64,000 nucleotides of DNA from Bog-159 sp963738375 (GCA_963738375.1 CAVTWL010000004.1:744001-808000), one strand, 5' to 3'; positions 27,751-36,832 are shown, counted from the stretch's first letter. Program-made: numbers and translations. The notes: generated by a model not told the origin, from the sequence alone.

Positions 27751-28189
27751 GGTGCTCCAGTGCGAGCCAGAGATCGATCACACCATCGCCCAGATCCAGC
27801 GACCGGTTGGGACTGCCCGCCTGCGCGACGTCGTTTTGCGGCAGGAGTTCCGGACTCGAAAGACAGAAGTGTTCTTCCGTTTTCACATGGCTCAATAGCG
27901 AGCCGCAGACCATGTTGGCCAATTCGCACGCCACACTGCCGAGCTGCGGCGGGGACAGGGGACCCTCTTCTTCGCATGCCAGGAAGTTGGCCGCCAGGGT
28001 ATGCATGGCCGGCTCGGATATGTTGACCGTAAGGACGCCGCTGGGGGTTCCTTCAAAGCGAAGGCGAGCCGCTACGCTGGGGCTTTCGGCGGCGGACGCA
28101 GCAGGCCCGTACACCGCCGTGAAGAACATGGTTTCGAGAACTTCTCCAGCGGCAGCTTCCAGGATATCGTCCCATTCAATTTTGGGCAT
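27740..28189 (-). CDS. cheX: CheX-like CheY-P phosphatase
   Basis: A 149-residue protein with the CheX/CheC fold: an N-terminal helix (WDDILEAAAGEVLETMFF), a beta sheet (VAARLRFEGTPSGVLTVNI), and the phosphatase helix with Glu and Asn in ACELANMVCGSLLSHV. CheX dephosphorylates CheY-P in bacteria that lack CheZ, and no CheZ is present here. It overlaps cheY by 14 bases and cheB by 11, so expression is closely coupled. A CheC-like adaptor role cannot be excluded. Confidence 0.78.
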   Translation of the reverse strand: MPKIEWDDILEAAAGEVLETMFFTAVYGPAASAAESPSVAARLRFEGTPSGVLTVNISEPAMHTLAANFLACEEEGPLSPPQLGSVACELANMVCGSLLSHVKTEEHFCLSSPELLPQNDVAQAGSPNRSLDLGDGVIDLWLALEHHAG

Positions 28190-28568
28190 AGGCTCCTCCG
28201 AGCACTCGCTCCAATTCTTCGCGCAAAGTTTCCGGCAGGAACGGCTTCTTGACGTAACCGCGCGCTCCCAAAGCGAGCATGCGCCGCATGCGGTTTTCGG
28301 TGCCGTCGGTCGAGACGATCACCACGGGCACGGTTTTCAACAGGTCGTCGGCCTCGAGGCGGCGCACCAACTCTTCTCCATCCATGGCGGGCATGTTGAT
28401 GTCGGTCAGGACTATATCGACCCACTGGCCCTTGAGCTGGGTAAGAGCCTCACAGCCATTGTTGGCCTCGATAAACTCGGCGCCGTCCATGCCGGACATG
28501 ATGATGATGCGGCGAATGAAGGCGCGCATCACGGGCGAATCGTCGACAATCAGGACGCGGAAGGCCAT
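28176..28568 (-). CDS. cheY: CheY-type single-domain response regulator
   Basis: A 130-residue receiver domain that passes the CheA signal to its output. It has the acidic pair in IVDDSPVMRAF, phospho-acceptor Asp56 in LTDINMPAMDG, the switch Thr/Ser in VIVSTDG and the conserved Lys in GYVKKPF. AAAGGAG lies about ten bases upstream of the ATG. The gene overlaps cheD by 19 bases. There is no output domain, so it must act by binding a motor or pilus component. Confidence 0.9.
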   Translation of the reverse strand: MAFRVLIVDDSPVMRAFIRRIIIMSGMDGAEFIEANNGCEALTQLKGQWVDIVLTDINMPAMDGEELVRRLEADDLLKTVPVVIVSTDGTENRMRRMLALGARGYVKKPFLPETLREELERVLGGAYAQN

Positions 28569-29086
28569 GGTTGTTGCACTCCTTTCACGGGGGACAATGG
28601 AGGCGCCATTTCGCGCTCGGGAGCGCCCGGGCCGCGCAGCCAGAATCGTCCACTGCCTACTTCCAGCCGCACCGTGCGGGATTGGTTGCCTCCGACCTCT
28701 TCACCCTGCACCAGCACGCCCGCTTTCCACAAGATCTTCCGCAGGGCCAGATAGTTCCGCTTGCCGATATTGAAGACCCCTTCGCTGTCCATCACCTGCG
28801 CGCCTCCCGCCACACGCACCACCAACCGGCGCTTGTCCGCGCCGCAGCCGTAAGCGCGGCGGAAGAGCAAGGGAATGCCGGTATCGGCGAACATGTATGG
28901 GTTCTCGGCGGCTTTGGTCGGAGAAATGGCGGATTCCGGCAGCATGAAATGCAGCATTCCGCCGACGTGCGTGACGGGATCGTGTATAGCTACCGCGATG
29001 CAAGATCCGAGCGCGTAGGTGACCAGCACCTGGTCGGCTGCTTTGGTGACTTGACAGTCGGCGATGCCGACGACCAGGCTGCTCAC
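28550..29086 (-). CDS. cheD: Chemoreceptor glutamine deamidase
   Basis: Deamidates receptor glutamines and helps CheC/CheX-type phosphatases in other bacteria. The start is GTG at 29086, overlapping the CheR stop as GTGA; the protein (178 residues) begins VSSLVVGIADCQVTK. The catalytic Cys is in YALGSCIAVAIHD, the His in GGMLHFMLP, and the Thr/Ser side of the site is near NIGKRNYLALRKILW. It sits between cheR and cheY. Both CheD and CheX here agrees with a CheD-CheX adaptation circuit. Confidence 0.92.
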   Translation of the reverse strand: MSSLVVGIADCQVTKAADQVLVTYALGSCIAVAIHDPVTHVGGMLHFMLPESAISPTKAAENPYMFADTGIPLLFRRAYGCGADKRRLVVRVAGGAQVMDSEGVFNIGKRNYLALRKILWKAGVLVQGEEVGGNQSRTVRLEVGSGRFWLRGPGAPEREMAPPLSPVKGVQQPWPSAS

Positions 29087-29946
29087 GGTGCACCCTGTCC
29101 GCCCCGCGCACCCGGCTTGCGGTAGATAGCCGGACGGACGTAGGCCAGATCGTGGCGGATGCCGGTGAGGCTTTCGGCATGACCGATGAAGAGATATCCG
29201 CCGGGCTCCAGGCAAGCCGAAAGGCGATTCACGACGGCCTCCTGCGTGGCTTTGTCAAAATAAATCATCACATTGCGGCAGAAAATGACCGCGAACGACT
29301 GATGCTGCCCGATCGGTTCGATCAGATTGAGCCGGGCAAACCCGATGGCGCCGCGAACCTCGGGCTTGACCTGATAATAGCCCTTCCAGGGGCCCTCGCC
29401 CCGCAGCAGAAACTGACGCAGCCAGGTGGCGGGCAGAGCGCGAAACCGCTCGGCCGCGTAAACCGCGCGTTTGGCGGATGCCAGCGCCTTGGTCGAAATA
29501 TCGGTTGCCTGGATGTGGGCCTTGTGAAAGCCGGCAGCGCCCCAGGCATCGTATAACGTGAATGCCAGCGTGTAGGGTTCTTCGCCGGTCGAACATGCCG
29601 CACTCCAAAAATCGATCCGAGGACGCGCTTGCAGTGCCGGCAGGACGTGTTCCCGCAGAAAATCGAAGTGCGCCGCTTCGCGCAGGAAACTCGTGTGGTT
29701 GGTTGCCAGGGCGTCGATCATTCCGATCAGCGCTTCGCCCGTGTGGTCGCCGACGACGTGTTGGTAATACTCTTCGAATGAGGAGAAGCCGCCTTCGCGC
29801 ATCCGTTTGCCCAAACGCGCCGTGACTAGCTCCTCTTTGCCCTGGCGCAGATCGAGCCCGAATTTTTGGTAGGCCAACTGGCGGATGGCTTCGAACTCGC
29901 GCGGCTTGAGGCGCTCGGCGGCGAGGCGGCTAGGGCTGTCGCTCAC
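29083..29946 (-). CDS. cheR: Chemotaxis protein methyltransferase
   Basis: Uses S-adenosylmethionine to methylate receptor glutamates. The 287-residue protein has the N-terminal helical domain (FEAIRQLAYQKFGLDL), the SAM-binding motif FWSAACSTGEEPYTLAF, IQATDISTKALASAK, NLIEP, VIFCRNVMIYFD, and the beta-subdomain region with GYLFIGHAESLTG. Its start overlaps the cheA stop by four bases and its stop overlaps cheD. It has no TPR extension. Confidence 0.93.
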   Translation of the reverse strand: MSDSPSRLAAERLKPREFEAIRQLAYQKFGLDLRQGKEELVTARLGKRMREGGFSSFEEYYQHVVGDHTGEALIGMIDALATNHTSFLREAAHFDFLREHVLPALQARPRIDFWSAACSTGEEPYTLAFTLYDAWGAAGFHKAHIQATDISTKALASAKRAVYAAERFRALPATWLRQFLLRGEGPWKGYYQVKPEVRGAIGFARLNLIEPIGQHQSFAVIFCRNVMIYFDKATQEAVVNRLSACLEPGGYLFIGHAESLTGIRHDLAYVRPAIYRKPGARGGQGAP

Positions 29947-31928
29947 TGGACGCGTTCTCCGAGCAGCGCGGTCAGGTCGAGAATTAGTCCCACGCGGCCG
30001 TCGCCGAGGATCGCTCCGCCGGCAATGCCTGCGATCTTCTTGAAGGTGTCGCCGAGACTTTTGATGACCGCCTCCTGTTTGCCCATGAGTTCATCCACCA
30101 ACAGGCAAAAACGCTGGCCTTCGCCTTCGGCGACAATCAGCAGGCCCTGGCAAGGATCTTCGGAGCGCGGTTTGACTCCAAACTTGCGGTATAGCCGCAC
30201 GATGGCGAGCAAGGTGCCGCGCACCATCACCATCTCTCCACGATTTTGAACGGTGAAGATCGCGTCGGCCGAAGGCCGGAACATCTCGCGGACGCCAAAC
30301 AGGGGGACGATGTAGCGTTCGGCTCCCACGCCGACAACCAAGCCATCAATAATGGCCAGCGTCAGGGGAACCTTAAGGGTAAAGGTGGCCCCGTGGCCGG
30401 CGCGGGATTCGATTTCGATGTGGCCTCGCAACTTTTGAATCTGGCGGCGTACCACGTCCATGCCTACGCCCCGGCCGGAGAGATCGGTAACTTGAGCGGC
30501 GGTGGAAAAGCCCGGTTCGAAGATCAGATGAAAGACATCGGTTTCGGAAAAGTGTTCGGGATTGCCAACCAAGCCCTTCTCCATAGCCTTGGCGAGGATG
30601 CGTTCGGCGTCGAGCCCTTGACCGTCGTCGGAGATCTCGATGACGATGTGGCCGGCCTGGTGGCACGCTCGCAATCCGATGCGGGCGATGGGATTCTTCC
30701 CCGCTCCCGCGCGTCCTTCGGGGGTTTCAATGCCATGATCGAGGGAGTTGCGGACCATGTGCATGAGAGGATCGGCCAGCTCCTCGACAATGGTGCGGTC
30801 TATTTCCGTTTCTTCGCCGCTGATATCGAGGTCGGCCGGTTTTCCCATCTTGCGTGAGAGGTCCCGCACCTGGCGCGCGACGCGCTGAAATAGTTGGCCG
30901 ATGGGGACCAGCCGCATGGACATGGAGGTCTTCTGGAGCTCGCCGGTGATGCGAGCCAGTTGCGCCAGGTTCCTTTGCAAGCGCGGGCTCTTGAGCGCTA
31001 CCAGGTCGGGATCGTGACGGACCATGGACTGCGCGATGACCAGTTCGCCGGCCATGTCGACCAGGTAATCGAGTTTACCGGTGTCGACCTTTACGGCTTT
31101 CGCCTCGCCGTGCGATGCCAGCGCCTTGGCAGCGGCTGGCGGGGCGCTGGGCGCGATTTCGGCATCGGCGGCAGGCTCCGGCGCGGGCGGCGCCGCATCA
31201 GCCTCCGGGTGGTCCATGAGACTCCGGATGCGCTCGAGAAGGAAGGAGTTGTTTGGTACGGCAGGCGCTGTGTGGCCTTGCAGCTTGTGGTCGATCTCGG
31301 AGACACAGACCTTCAGATAGTCGGCGCTTTCGAGGACCACATCGATGACGTGCGAGCTGACGTTGAGCTTGCCGTTGCGCGCCAGGTCGAGGACGGTTTC
31401 GACAATGTGAGAAACCTCGCGCACGCCATCTAATTCGAGGAAGCCGGCCAGCCCTTTGATGGTGTGAAAGGCGCGGAAGATGGAGTGAATCGCCTCGGTG
31501 TTGGTGGGGTCTTGTTCGAGAGCCAAAGAGCGGGCTTCGATGGAGGCCAGGTGTTCGCGGGACTCCAGCACGAAGTCCGATAACAGTTCCGGGTCTTGCG
31601 CCAGCGAATACGTCTGCGGCGGGGCCGATGCGGGGTGCTCGGAATGTTTTTCGACCGCCTGTTGCATGGCGGCGACTCCATTCTCCAATTGGTGCGTGAG
31701 CGCATCGCGGCCCCCGCCATCGGGCGCTTCGAGCGTGGCGCCAAGGTCGGACGCAATGCGCGCGATGTCAGACCAGCCGCCAGCCTCGGCCCGTTCGCGG
31801 ATTCCGCGCACAGCGGTGGATAATGCGGTCATCGAATGGTTAAAACCCGCCTCGGACGAAAGATCTCCGATTACGACCTTCGTGGCGAGGGCTTCGATTT
31901 CCTGGCGTAACTCCGATTGGCCGGGCAT
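29943..31928 (-). CDS. cheA: Chemotaxis histidine kinase
   Basis: A 661-residue kinase that phosphorylates CheY and CheB. After a 105-residue N-terminal extension comes an Hpt domain with phospho-acceptor His155 in FRAFHTIKGLAGFLE. The dimerisation domain follows (KLDYLVDMAGELVIAQSMV), then the ATPase with HMVRNSLDHGIETPEGR (N box), ISDDGQGLD and DLSGRGVGMDVVR, and a CheW-like domain at the C-terminus (VGAERYIVPLFGVREM). A classical CheY-binding P2 domain is not obvious between the Hpt and the dimerisation helices, where the linker is Pro/Ala rich. The N-terminal extension is unlike E. coli CheA and could be a degenerate second Hpt. Confidence 0.93.
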   Translation of the reverse strand: MPGQSELRQEIEALATKVVIGDLSSEAGFNHSMTALSTAVRGIRERAEAGGWSDIARIASDLGATLEAPDGGGRDALTHQLENGVAAMQQAVEKHSEHPASAPPQTYSLAQDPELLSDFVLESREHLASIEARSLALEQDPTNTEAIHSIFRAFHTIKGLAGFLELDGVREVSHIVETVLDLARNGKLNVSSHVIDVVLESADYLKVCVSEIDHKLQGHTAPAVPNNSFLLERIRSLMDHPEADAAPPAPEPAADAEIAPSAPPAAAKALASHGEAKAVKVDTGKLDYLVDMAGELVIAQSMVRHDPDLVALKSPRLQRNLAQLARITGELQKTSMSMRLVPIGQLFQRVARQVRDLSRKMGKPADLDISGEETEIDRTIVEELADPLMHMVRNSLDHGIETPEGRAGAGKNPIARIGLRACHQAGHIVIEISDDGQGLDAERILAKAMEKGLVGNPEHFSETDVFHLIFEPGFSTAAQVTDLSGRGVGMDVVRRQIQKLRGHIEIESRAGHGATFTLKVPLTLAIIDGLVVGVGAERYIVPLFGVREMFRPSADAIFTVQNRGEMVMVRGTLLAIVRLYRKFGVKPRSEDPCQGLLIVAEGEGQRFCLLVDELMGKQEAVIKSLGDTFKKIAGIAGGAILGDGRVGLILDLTALLGERVQ

Positions 31929-31946
31929 GGCAGCATGTCTCCCGTC

Positions 31947-33610
31947 TTAGAATTCCTTGAAATCATCGTCCAGCGGCAGCGCCGAACGATCCACTTTGTC
32001 GTTACGGGGCGGCGGGGCGGCGGCCACTAGCGGCGTCCTTGGCGCCAAGGATTCGCGCGGAGTATTCAGCGTGGCCGCTGACGGCTTTTGATGCGACGCA
32101 AACGCAGGGAGCCGGCTGGATTTGCCGCGGACAACCAAAGCGCGGACCTTATTGAGCGGATCGCTCTGGCCGCCCCCCCCACCAACTCTTGTAGTTCAAC
32201 CACCACGGACTTCATGGATTGGGCTTGGGCTGACAACTGCTGACTGGCAGAGGCGCTCTCTTCGGCGTTTGCGGCGGTCTTTTGGGTCACCTGCTCTATC
32301 TGCGCGATGGCCTTGGCAATCTGTTGGATGCCTCGGGCTTGTTCCGCGCTTCCCATGTGAACTTCATCGACCAAAACCTTGACTTGAGCAGCCTGTTCGC
32401 TCACGGCGCGAATCACGACCACAACCTGGTCGACCCCTTGCTGACCCGATTGCGACTTGCCGACGGACTCTTCGATCAGAGCGGCGGTGTCCTTGGCGGC
32501 TTGGGCGCAACGCTGGGCGAGATTGCGAACCTCGTCGGCGACGACGGCAAATCCCATGCCAGCCTCGCCGGCGCGGGCCGCCTCAACAGCGGCGTTGAGA
32601 GCCAGGATGTTGGTTTGAAACGCGATCTCATCGATGACCTTGATGATTTTGGAGATCTTTTCGCTTTGGTTGTTGATTTCGCCCATGGCGCCAACCAGGT
32701 GCGCCAGTTTTTGGTCCGCCTCCTGAAATTTGAGCCCGGCCTGCACGACGACTTCGGCGGCGATCCGCGAGTTTTCGGTGTTCTTCTGAGTCATGGAACT
32801 GATCTCTTCGCTCGAAGAAGAAGTCTCCTCAAGGGAGGCTGCCTGCTGGGAGGAACCTTGCGCCAGCGACTCGCTCGAAGAAGAGATTTGCGTCGCGGCG
32901 CTCGAAACCTGTTCGGCGCCTTCGGCCATTTTGGCGGCGATTTCGTGCAGCACCAGGTTCGAAGCCCTCACGACAAATAGAGCCACGCCGGCGAAGAGCA
33001 GGCAGACGGCGAGTATGGCCAGGGTAATCCAGCGGGCCACCGAGATGCTATCGGCAGCTTCGGCGGACGATGCGCGGTTGAGGTTGATCTGGACTTGCGG
33101 CACCTTCTCCACGAGCGCGCGCGCGGTGGCCTCGAGCGGAAGAATCCTTTCTGTAATGGATGCCGCCATAGACTTTGCGTCCTTGGCATTGCGGACGCCG
33201 TGAAAAATGGCCTGGTGGGCGGTGAGCCAACTCGCCAGATTGGATTGCGCGGAAACGACGGCCTGCCTGGAAATGTCACTCAGCAAAAGAGGCCTAAGCT
33301 CTTGCAGACCTTTTTCGACGCCGGCAGAGGTTTGGACGAAAGCCTGCTTGTAGCGCTCCACCGCGGCCGGCTGGCCCGCGGCAGTATCGAGAGCGATGGC
33401 CCTTTCAAGCGAGGTCATCTCCGCGAAACCTCGCTCCAACTCCGCGCAGAGAGCCAACTTGCGAGCGACGTTATCGTTGGCCGCCGAATCGAGAAGGCGG
33501 CCGATTTTCCCCATCGAAGACCAATTTGTATAGCCCAATCCCAGGGCCGCGACTAAGGTTGAAACGAAACAAAGGCTCAGTTTTCTTCCGAGGGTCATGG
33601 TTGACTGCAT
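31947..33610 (-). CDS. Methyl-accepting chemotaxis protein (frameshifted near the C-terminus)
   Basis: A membrane chemoreceptor of 554 residues after correction. Helix 1 is at about 9-28, a periplasmic four-helix-like sensor at 30-190, and helix 2 at 193-214. The signalling tip is at 327-351 (DEIAFQTNILALNAAVEAARAG). No clear HAMP domain is seen between helix 2 and the coiled coil. A missing G in the run at 32173-32180 shifts the frame; adding it gives a C-terminal tail ending DDDFKEF, which matches the CheR/CheB-docking pentapeptide pattern. The stop is 18 bases before cheA. As the only receptor in the operon it is probably the main input. Confidence 0.9.
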
Positions 33611-33631
33611 GGTATGCCTTTCATGAACGAA

Positions 33632-34153
33632 TTACTGAAGCATCGATTTCAATCCGGCCAGTTCCTGAGCTTGCAGGACCTGGTCTATGTCGAGCAGGAT
33701 CTTGACTTTTCCCTTGCTTTTGGCCAGGCCAAGTATGTACGGCATGGCAATGCCGTCTCCGAAATCGGGTGTGTCTTCGACTTCTGCGGTGGCGATGTTG
33801 ATGGCTTCGGAGACTTCGTCGACTACGATGCCGGTCAAAGAGGTTATGCCTTCGCCGCTCTCGATTTGTACGACGATGATGCAGGTGCGCGGCGTGTAGT
33901 CCACCTCCGGGAGACCGAACTTCAGGCGCAAGTCGACCACCGGAATCACTTTGCCGCGCAGGTTGATAACGCCTTTGACGAAGACAGGCGTCTGCGGAAC
34001 GGCCGTGATGTCTTGGATGCCCATGATTTCACGGACCTTGAGGACTTGGATGGCGAATTCCTCGCGGCCCAGGTGAAAAGCCAGATACTTTCCGGCCCGG
34101 CTGTCGTTTCTGGTGGCGGAGCCGCTTTCCGGCGGCGCGGTGGTGACTTGCAT
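33632..34153 (-). CDS. cheW: Chemotaxis coupling protein
   Basis: A 173-residue SH3-like adaptor that links the receptor to CheA. Motifs are YLAFHLGREEFAIQVLKVREIMG, VPQTPVFVKGVINLRGKVIPVVDLR and GIVVDEVSEAINI. It is the first gene of the leftward che operon, 21 bases from the receptor gene. AGGAGAA lies just upstream of the ATG. The 96 bases to the divergent metal transporter must hold both promoters. Confidence 0.93.
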   Translation of the reverse strand: MQVTTAPPESGSATRNDSRAGKYLAFHLGREEFAIQVLKVREIMGIQDITAVPQTPVFVKGVINLRGKVIPVVDLRLKFGLPEVDYTPRTCIIVVQIESGEGITSLTGIVVDEVSEAINIATAEVEDTPDFGDGIAMPYILGLAKSKGKVKILLDIDQVLQAQELAGLKSMLQ

Positions 34154-34233
34154 TGGTTCTCCTAAGGATCGACTGATCCTGAGGGTTGATCGGTGGATTG
34201 GAGAAGAAGCTTTAGGGAGGCAGACGGGATTTG

Positions 34234-34268
34234 ACTTAACGGCGCAGGCGTGTTAACTGTAGTTAAGT
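34234..34268. promoter_or_regulatory. Inverted repeat over the start of the metal transporter gene, possible operator
   Basis: ACTTAAC at 34234-34240 is the exact reverse complement of GTTAAGT at 34262-34268, with a related GTTAACT at 34252-34258 between them. TTGACT at 34231-34236 resembles a -35 element. The repeat spans the proposed GTG start of the Nramp gene. It could be a binding site for a metal-responsive repressor, which is inference. Confidence 0.3.
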
Positions 34269-36172
34269 TGAAAACGGATACCACGATTAGCACGGCGGCG
34301 GGGGCGAGATCGCTGGCCGACGTCCATGCGAGCGTCGGAACGGCGGCCATGCCTGTTTGGCGGCGCATGTTCGCTTTTGCGGGCCCGGCTTATCTGGTGA
34401 GCGTAGGCTACATGGACCCAGGCAACTGGGCCACGGATCTGGAAGGGGGTGCCCGCTTCGGCTATGCCTTGATTTGGGTGCTCATCATGTCCAACTTCAT
34501 GGCTATCCTGCTGCAGACACTTAGCGCCCGATTAGGCATTGTTTCCGGCCGGGACCTCGCGCAGGCTTGCCGGGAAACTTATCCACGCCCGGTCACGTTC
34601 GCATTGTGGGTGCTATGTGAAATTGCGATCGCCGCGTGCGATCTGGCCGAAGTTTTGGGCGCGGCCATCGCCCTAAACTTATTATTCCACATCCCCCTGC
34701 TGATCGGCGTTCTCTGCACGGCGGCGGATACGTTGTTGCTGCTTTGGTTTCAGGGACTTGGCATTCGATATATTGAAGCGTTCATCTTGTCACTGATCAC
34801 CGTGATGGCGGGATGCTTCTGCATTGAGATCGCGCTGGCGAAGCCGGTTTTTTCGCAAGTGATGTTGGGGGTAGTGCCGCACATCAACTCGAAGAGCCTG
34901 TATGTGGCGATCGGGATGTTGGGCGCGACCGTAATGCCGCACAACCTTTATTTGCATTCGGCGCTGGTGCAAACTCGGCAGATCGGGCACACGGCCGCGT
35001 CGAAATTGCGCGCCTGCCGCTACAACCTGGTGGATTCCGTGGTCGCACTGAACGCGGCGCTACTGGTGAATCTGGCGATTTTGATCCTTTCGGCGGCGGT
35101 GTTTTTTCGTAAGGGCATTGTGGTCACGGAGATTCAGCAGGCGCATGTGCTGCTGGTGCCGCTGCTGGGAACGGCTTTCGCGGGCATCCTGTTCGGAGTT
35201 GCGCTACTGTGTTCGGGGCAATCGTCGACACTGACGGGCACGCTGGCGGGGCAGATCGTGATGGAAGGTTTCTTGAACTTCCGCATGCGCCCGTGGCTGC
35301 GGCGGCTGATCACGCGCACGATTGCAATTGTTCCCGCCGCCATTGTGATTTATCTTTCCGGGGACCGCGGGACGTACCAACTGCTGATTCTGAGCCAGGT
35401 CATTTTGAGCATGCAGTTGCCGTTTGCGGTAATTCCGTTGATCCATTTCACCAGCGACAAGCGGCGGATGGGTATTTTCGCGAATCGGGCGTGGGTAAAA
35501 GTGTTGTCATGGGTGGTGGCGATCCTCATCCTGGCTTTGAATATATGGTTACTGGCGGATGGAGCAAGCCAACTGCTGGGATCCTCGGTAAGCCGCCCAT
35601 TGATTTGGTTGCCGCTGGCTTTGACCGGTGTGGGAATCGCGGCGCTGTTGCTTTGGATTTCGTTTGAGCCGCTGATCGCGCATTATGCGCAACGGAAGAG
35701 CGGCCCGCCGCTCGACATCCCGCAATCGGGCGCGGAGCCGCCGGCGGATCTTCAATATCACCGCATTCTGGTGCCCTTGGACCATTCGGAACTGGATCGC
35801 AAGGCGTTAAGCCACGCTTCGGCGATGGCCAAACTGCATGGCGCCAAGCTCTATCTGCTGCATGTGGAAGAAGGCGTCACCAGCCGGGTCTACGGACAGG
35901 ACGCGTCGACGGCAGAGGTGGAAGCGGGCGAGCAATACCTGGACCGTCTGGCGGAATCGCTGCGGGCGCAAGGAATCGAAGTGGAAACGGCAATTGTGCA
36001 CGCGCCCCGCCCGGGTGCGCAGATCGTCGAATACGCGAATGAAATCCACCCGGACCTGATTATTATGGGCGCTCATGGGCACAGGCGCTTGAAAGATCTG
36101 ATTTTCGGCAATACAATTAATCCAGTGCGCCACGAATTGAGGATTCCCCTGCTGATTGTCCGCAAATCGTGA
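34250..36172 (+). CDS. mntH: Nramp-family divalent metal transporter with C-terminal universal stress protein domain
   Basis: A 640-residue inner-membrane protein. The Nramp part has about 11 helices, with metal-binding motif DPGN at 56-59 (YMDPGNWATD) and MPHN at 229-232 (ATVMPHNLYLHS); it imports Mn2+ or Fe2+ with protons. From about residue 504 a UspA-like domain follows (ILVPLDHSELDRKALSHA, and the nucleotide loop IMGAHGHRRLKDLIFGNT). The start is GTG at 34250, but there is no good ribosome binding site at the right distance (AGGGAGG is 30 bases upstream), so the true start may differ by some codons. The USP domain may sense ATP or stress and gate transport. Confidence 0.88.
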   Translation: MLTVVKLKTDTTISTAAGARSLADVHASVGTAAMPVWRRMFAFAGPAYLVSVGYMDPGNWATDLEGGARFGYALIWVLIMSNFMAILLQTLSARLGIVSGRDLAQACRETYPRPVTFALWVLCEIAIAACDLAEVLGAAIALNLLFHIPLLIGVLCTAADTLLLLWFQGLGIRYIEAFILSLITVMAGCFCIEIALAKPVFSQVMLGVVPHINSKSLYVAIGMLGATVMPHNLYLHSALVQTRQIGHTAASKLRACRYNLVDSVVALNAALLVNLAILILSAAVFFRKGIVVTEIQQAHVLLVPLLGTAFAGILFGVALLCSGQSSTLTGTLAGQIVMEGFLNFRMRPWLRRLITRTIAIVPAAIVIYLSGDRGTYQLLILSQVILSMQLPFAVIPLIHFTSDKRRMGIFANRAWVKVLSWVVAILILALNIWLLADGASQLLGSSVSRPLIWLPLALTGVGIAALLLWISFEPLIAHYAQRKSGPPLDIPQSGAEPPADLQYHRILVPLDHSELDRKALSHASAMAKLHGAKLYLLHVEEGVTSRVYGQDASTAEVEAGEQYLDRLAESLRAQGIEVETAIVHAPRPGAQIVEYANEIHPDLIIMGAHGHRRLKDLIFGNTINPVRHELRIPLLIVRKS

Positions 36173-36274
36173 ACGCCTAACTGAGACACGGCGCCACAAG
36201 GACGTGTCCAAGCAACACAGACAATCGTCCCAGTGCAGTAATAAGGCGTCGTATTTTCAATAGCTTGAATCGGT

Positions 36275-36832
36275 ATGCGAAATGCTTGGAGCAATATCGT
36301 GCCGAAACCCATGCGATTGGCGCTGTGCGTGGCCTTGTGGCTCGCGCCCGGCTGGGGCGCCACGTTGCAACTACTCAGCCTGAACGATTTGATCGCGAAG
36401 TCGACGAGCGTGGTGCAGGCGCAGGTGACCGGAGCGACGGCTTCCTATACCGGATCGGTCATCTACACCCATTACAAGGTCAACGTGGTGGCGCAATGGA
36501 AGGGCGCGGCTGCAACGAGCGTGGACGTGCTGGTTCCCGGCGGCACCGCCAAAGGAATGCGCCAGACATATCCCGGCGTGCCCCAGTTGGCGGTCGGGCA
36601 GCAATACGTGCTGTTCCTGTGGCAGTCGGCGAAGGGCGCCATTTATACCATGGGCTTCACGCAGGGTGTTTTTACGCTGGCGAAGGATTCTGCCGGCATT
36701 CTGACGGCGGCCCAGATGGCTACGACGGAGACCATGCTTTCGGCCGGGACAGGGCAAGCGGTGAAGAACCAGCCGATCGGCATGCCGCTGGCGCAACTCA
36801 TTTCAGCGATTTCCGCGGGAGGCGCGAACTAG
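36275..36832 (+). CDS. Secreted protein of unknown function next to a matrixin-like protease
   Basis: A 185-residue exported protein that I do not recognise. The signal peptide spans about residues 13-30 (MRLALCVALWLAPGWGA). The mature part begins LQLLSLNDLIAKSTSVVQAQV and continues with beta-rich sequence (VIYTHYKVNVVAQWKG, VPQLAVGQQYVLFLW). This resembles other small proteins encoded just upstream of secreted metalloproteases in Acidobacteriota. It ends two bases before the protease start and shares its ribosome binding region (GGGAGG), so they are co-translated. It could be a chaperone or inhibitor of the protease. An ATG at 36311 is an alternative start. Confidence 0.72.
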   Translation: MRNAWSNIVPKPMRLALCVALWLAPGWGATLQLLSLNDLIAKSTSVVQAQVTGATASYTGSVIYTHYKVNVVAQWKGAAATSVDVLVPGGTAKGMRQTYPGVPQLAVGQQYVLFLWQSAKGAIYTMGFTQGVFTLAKDSAGILTAAQMATTETMLSAGTGQAVKNQPIGMPLAQLISAISAGGAN

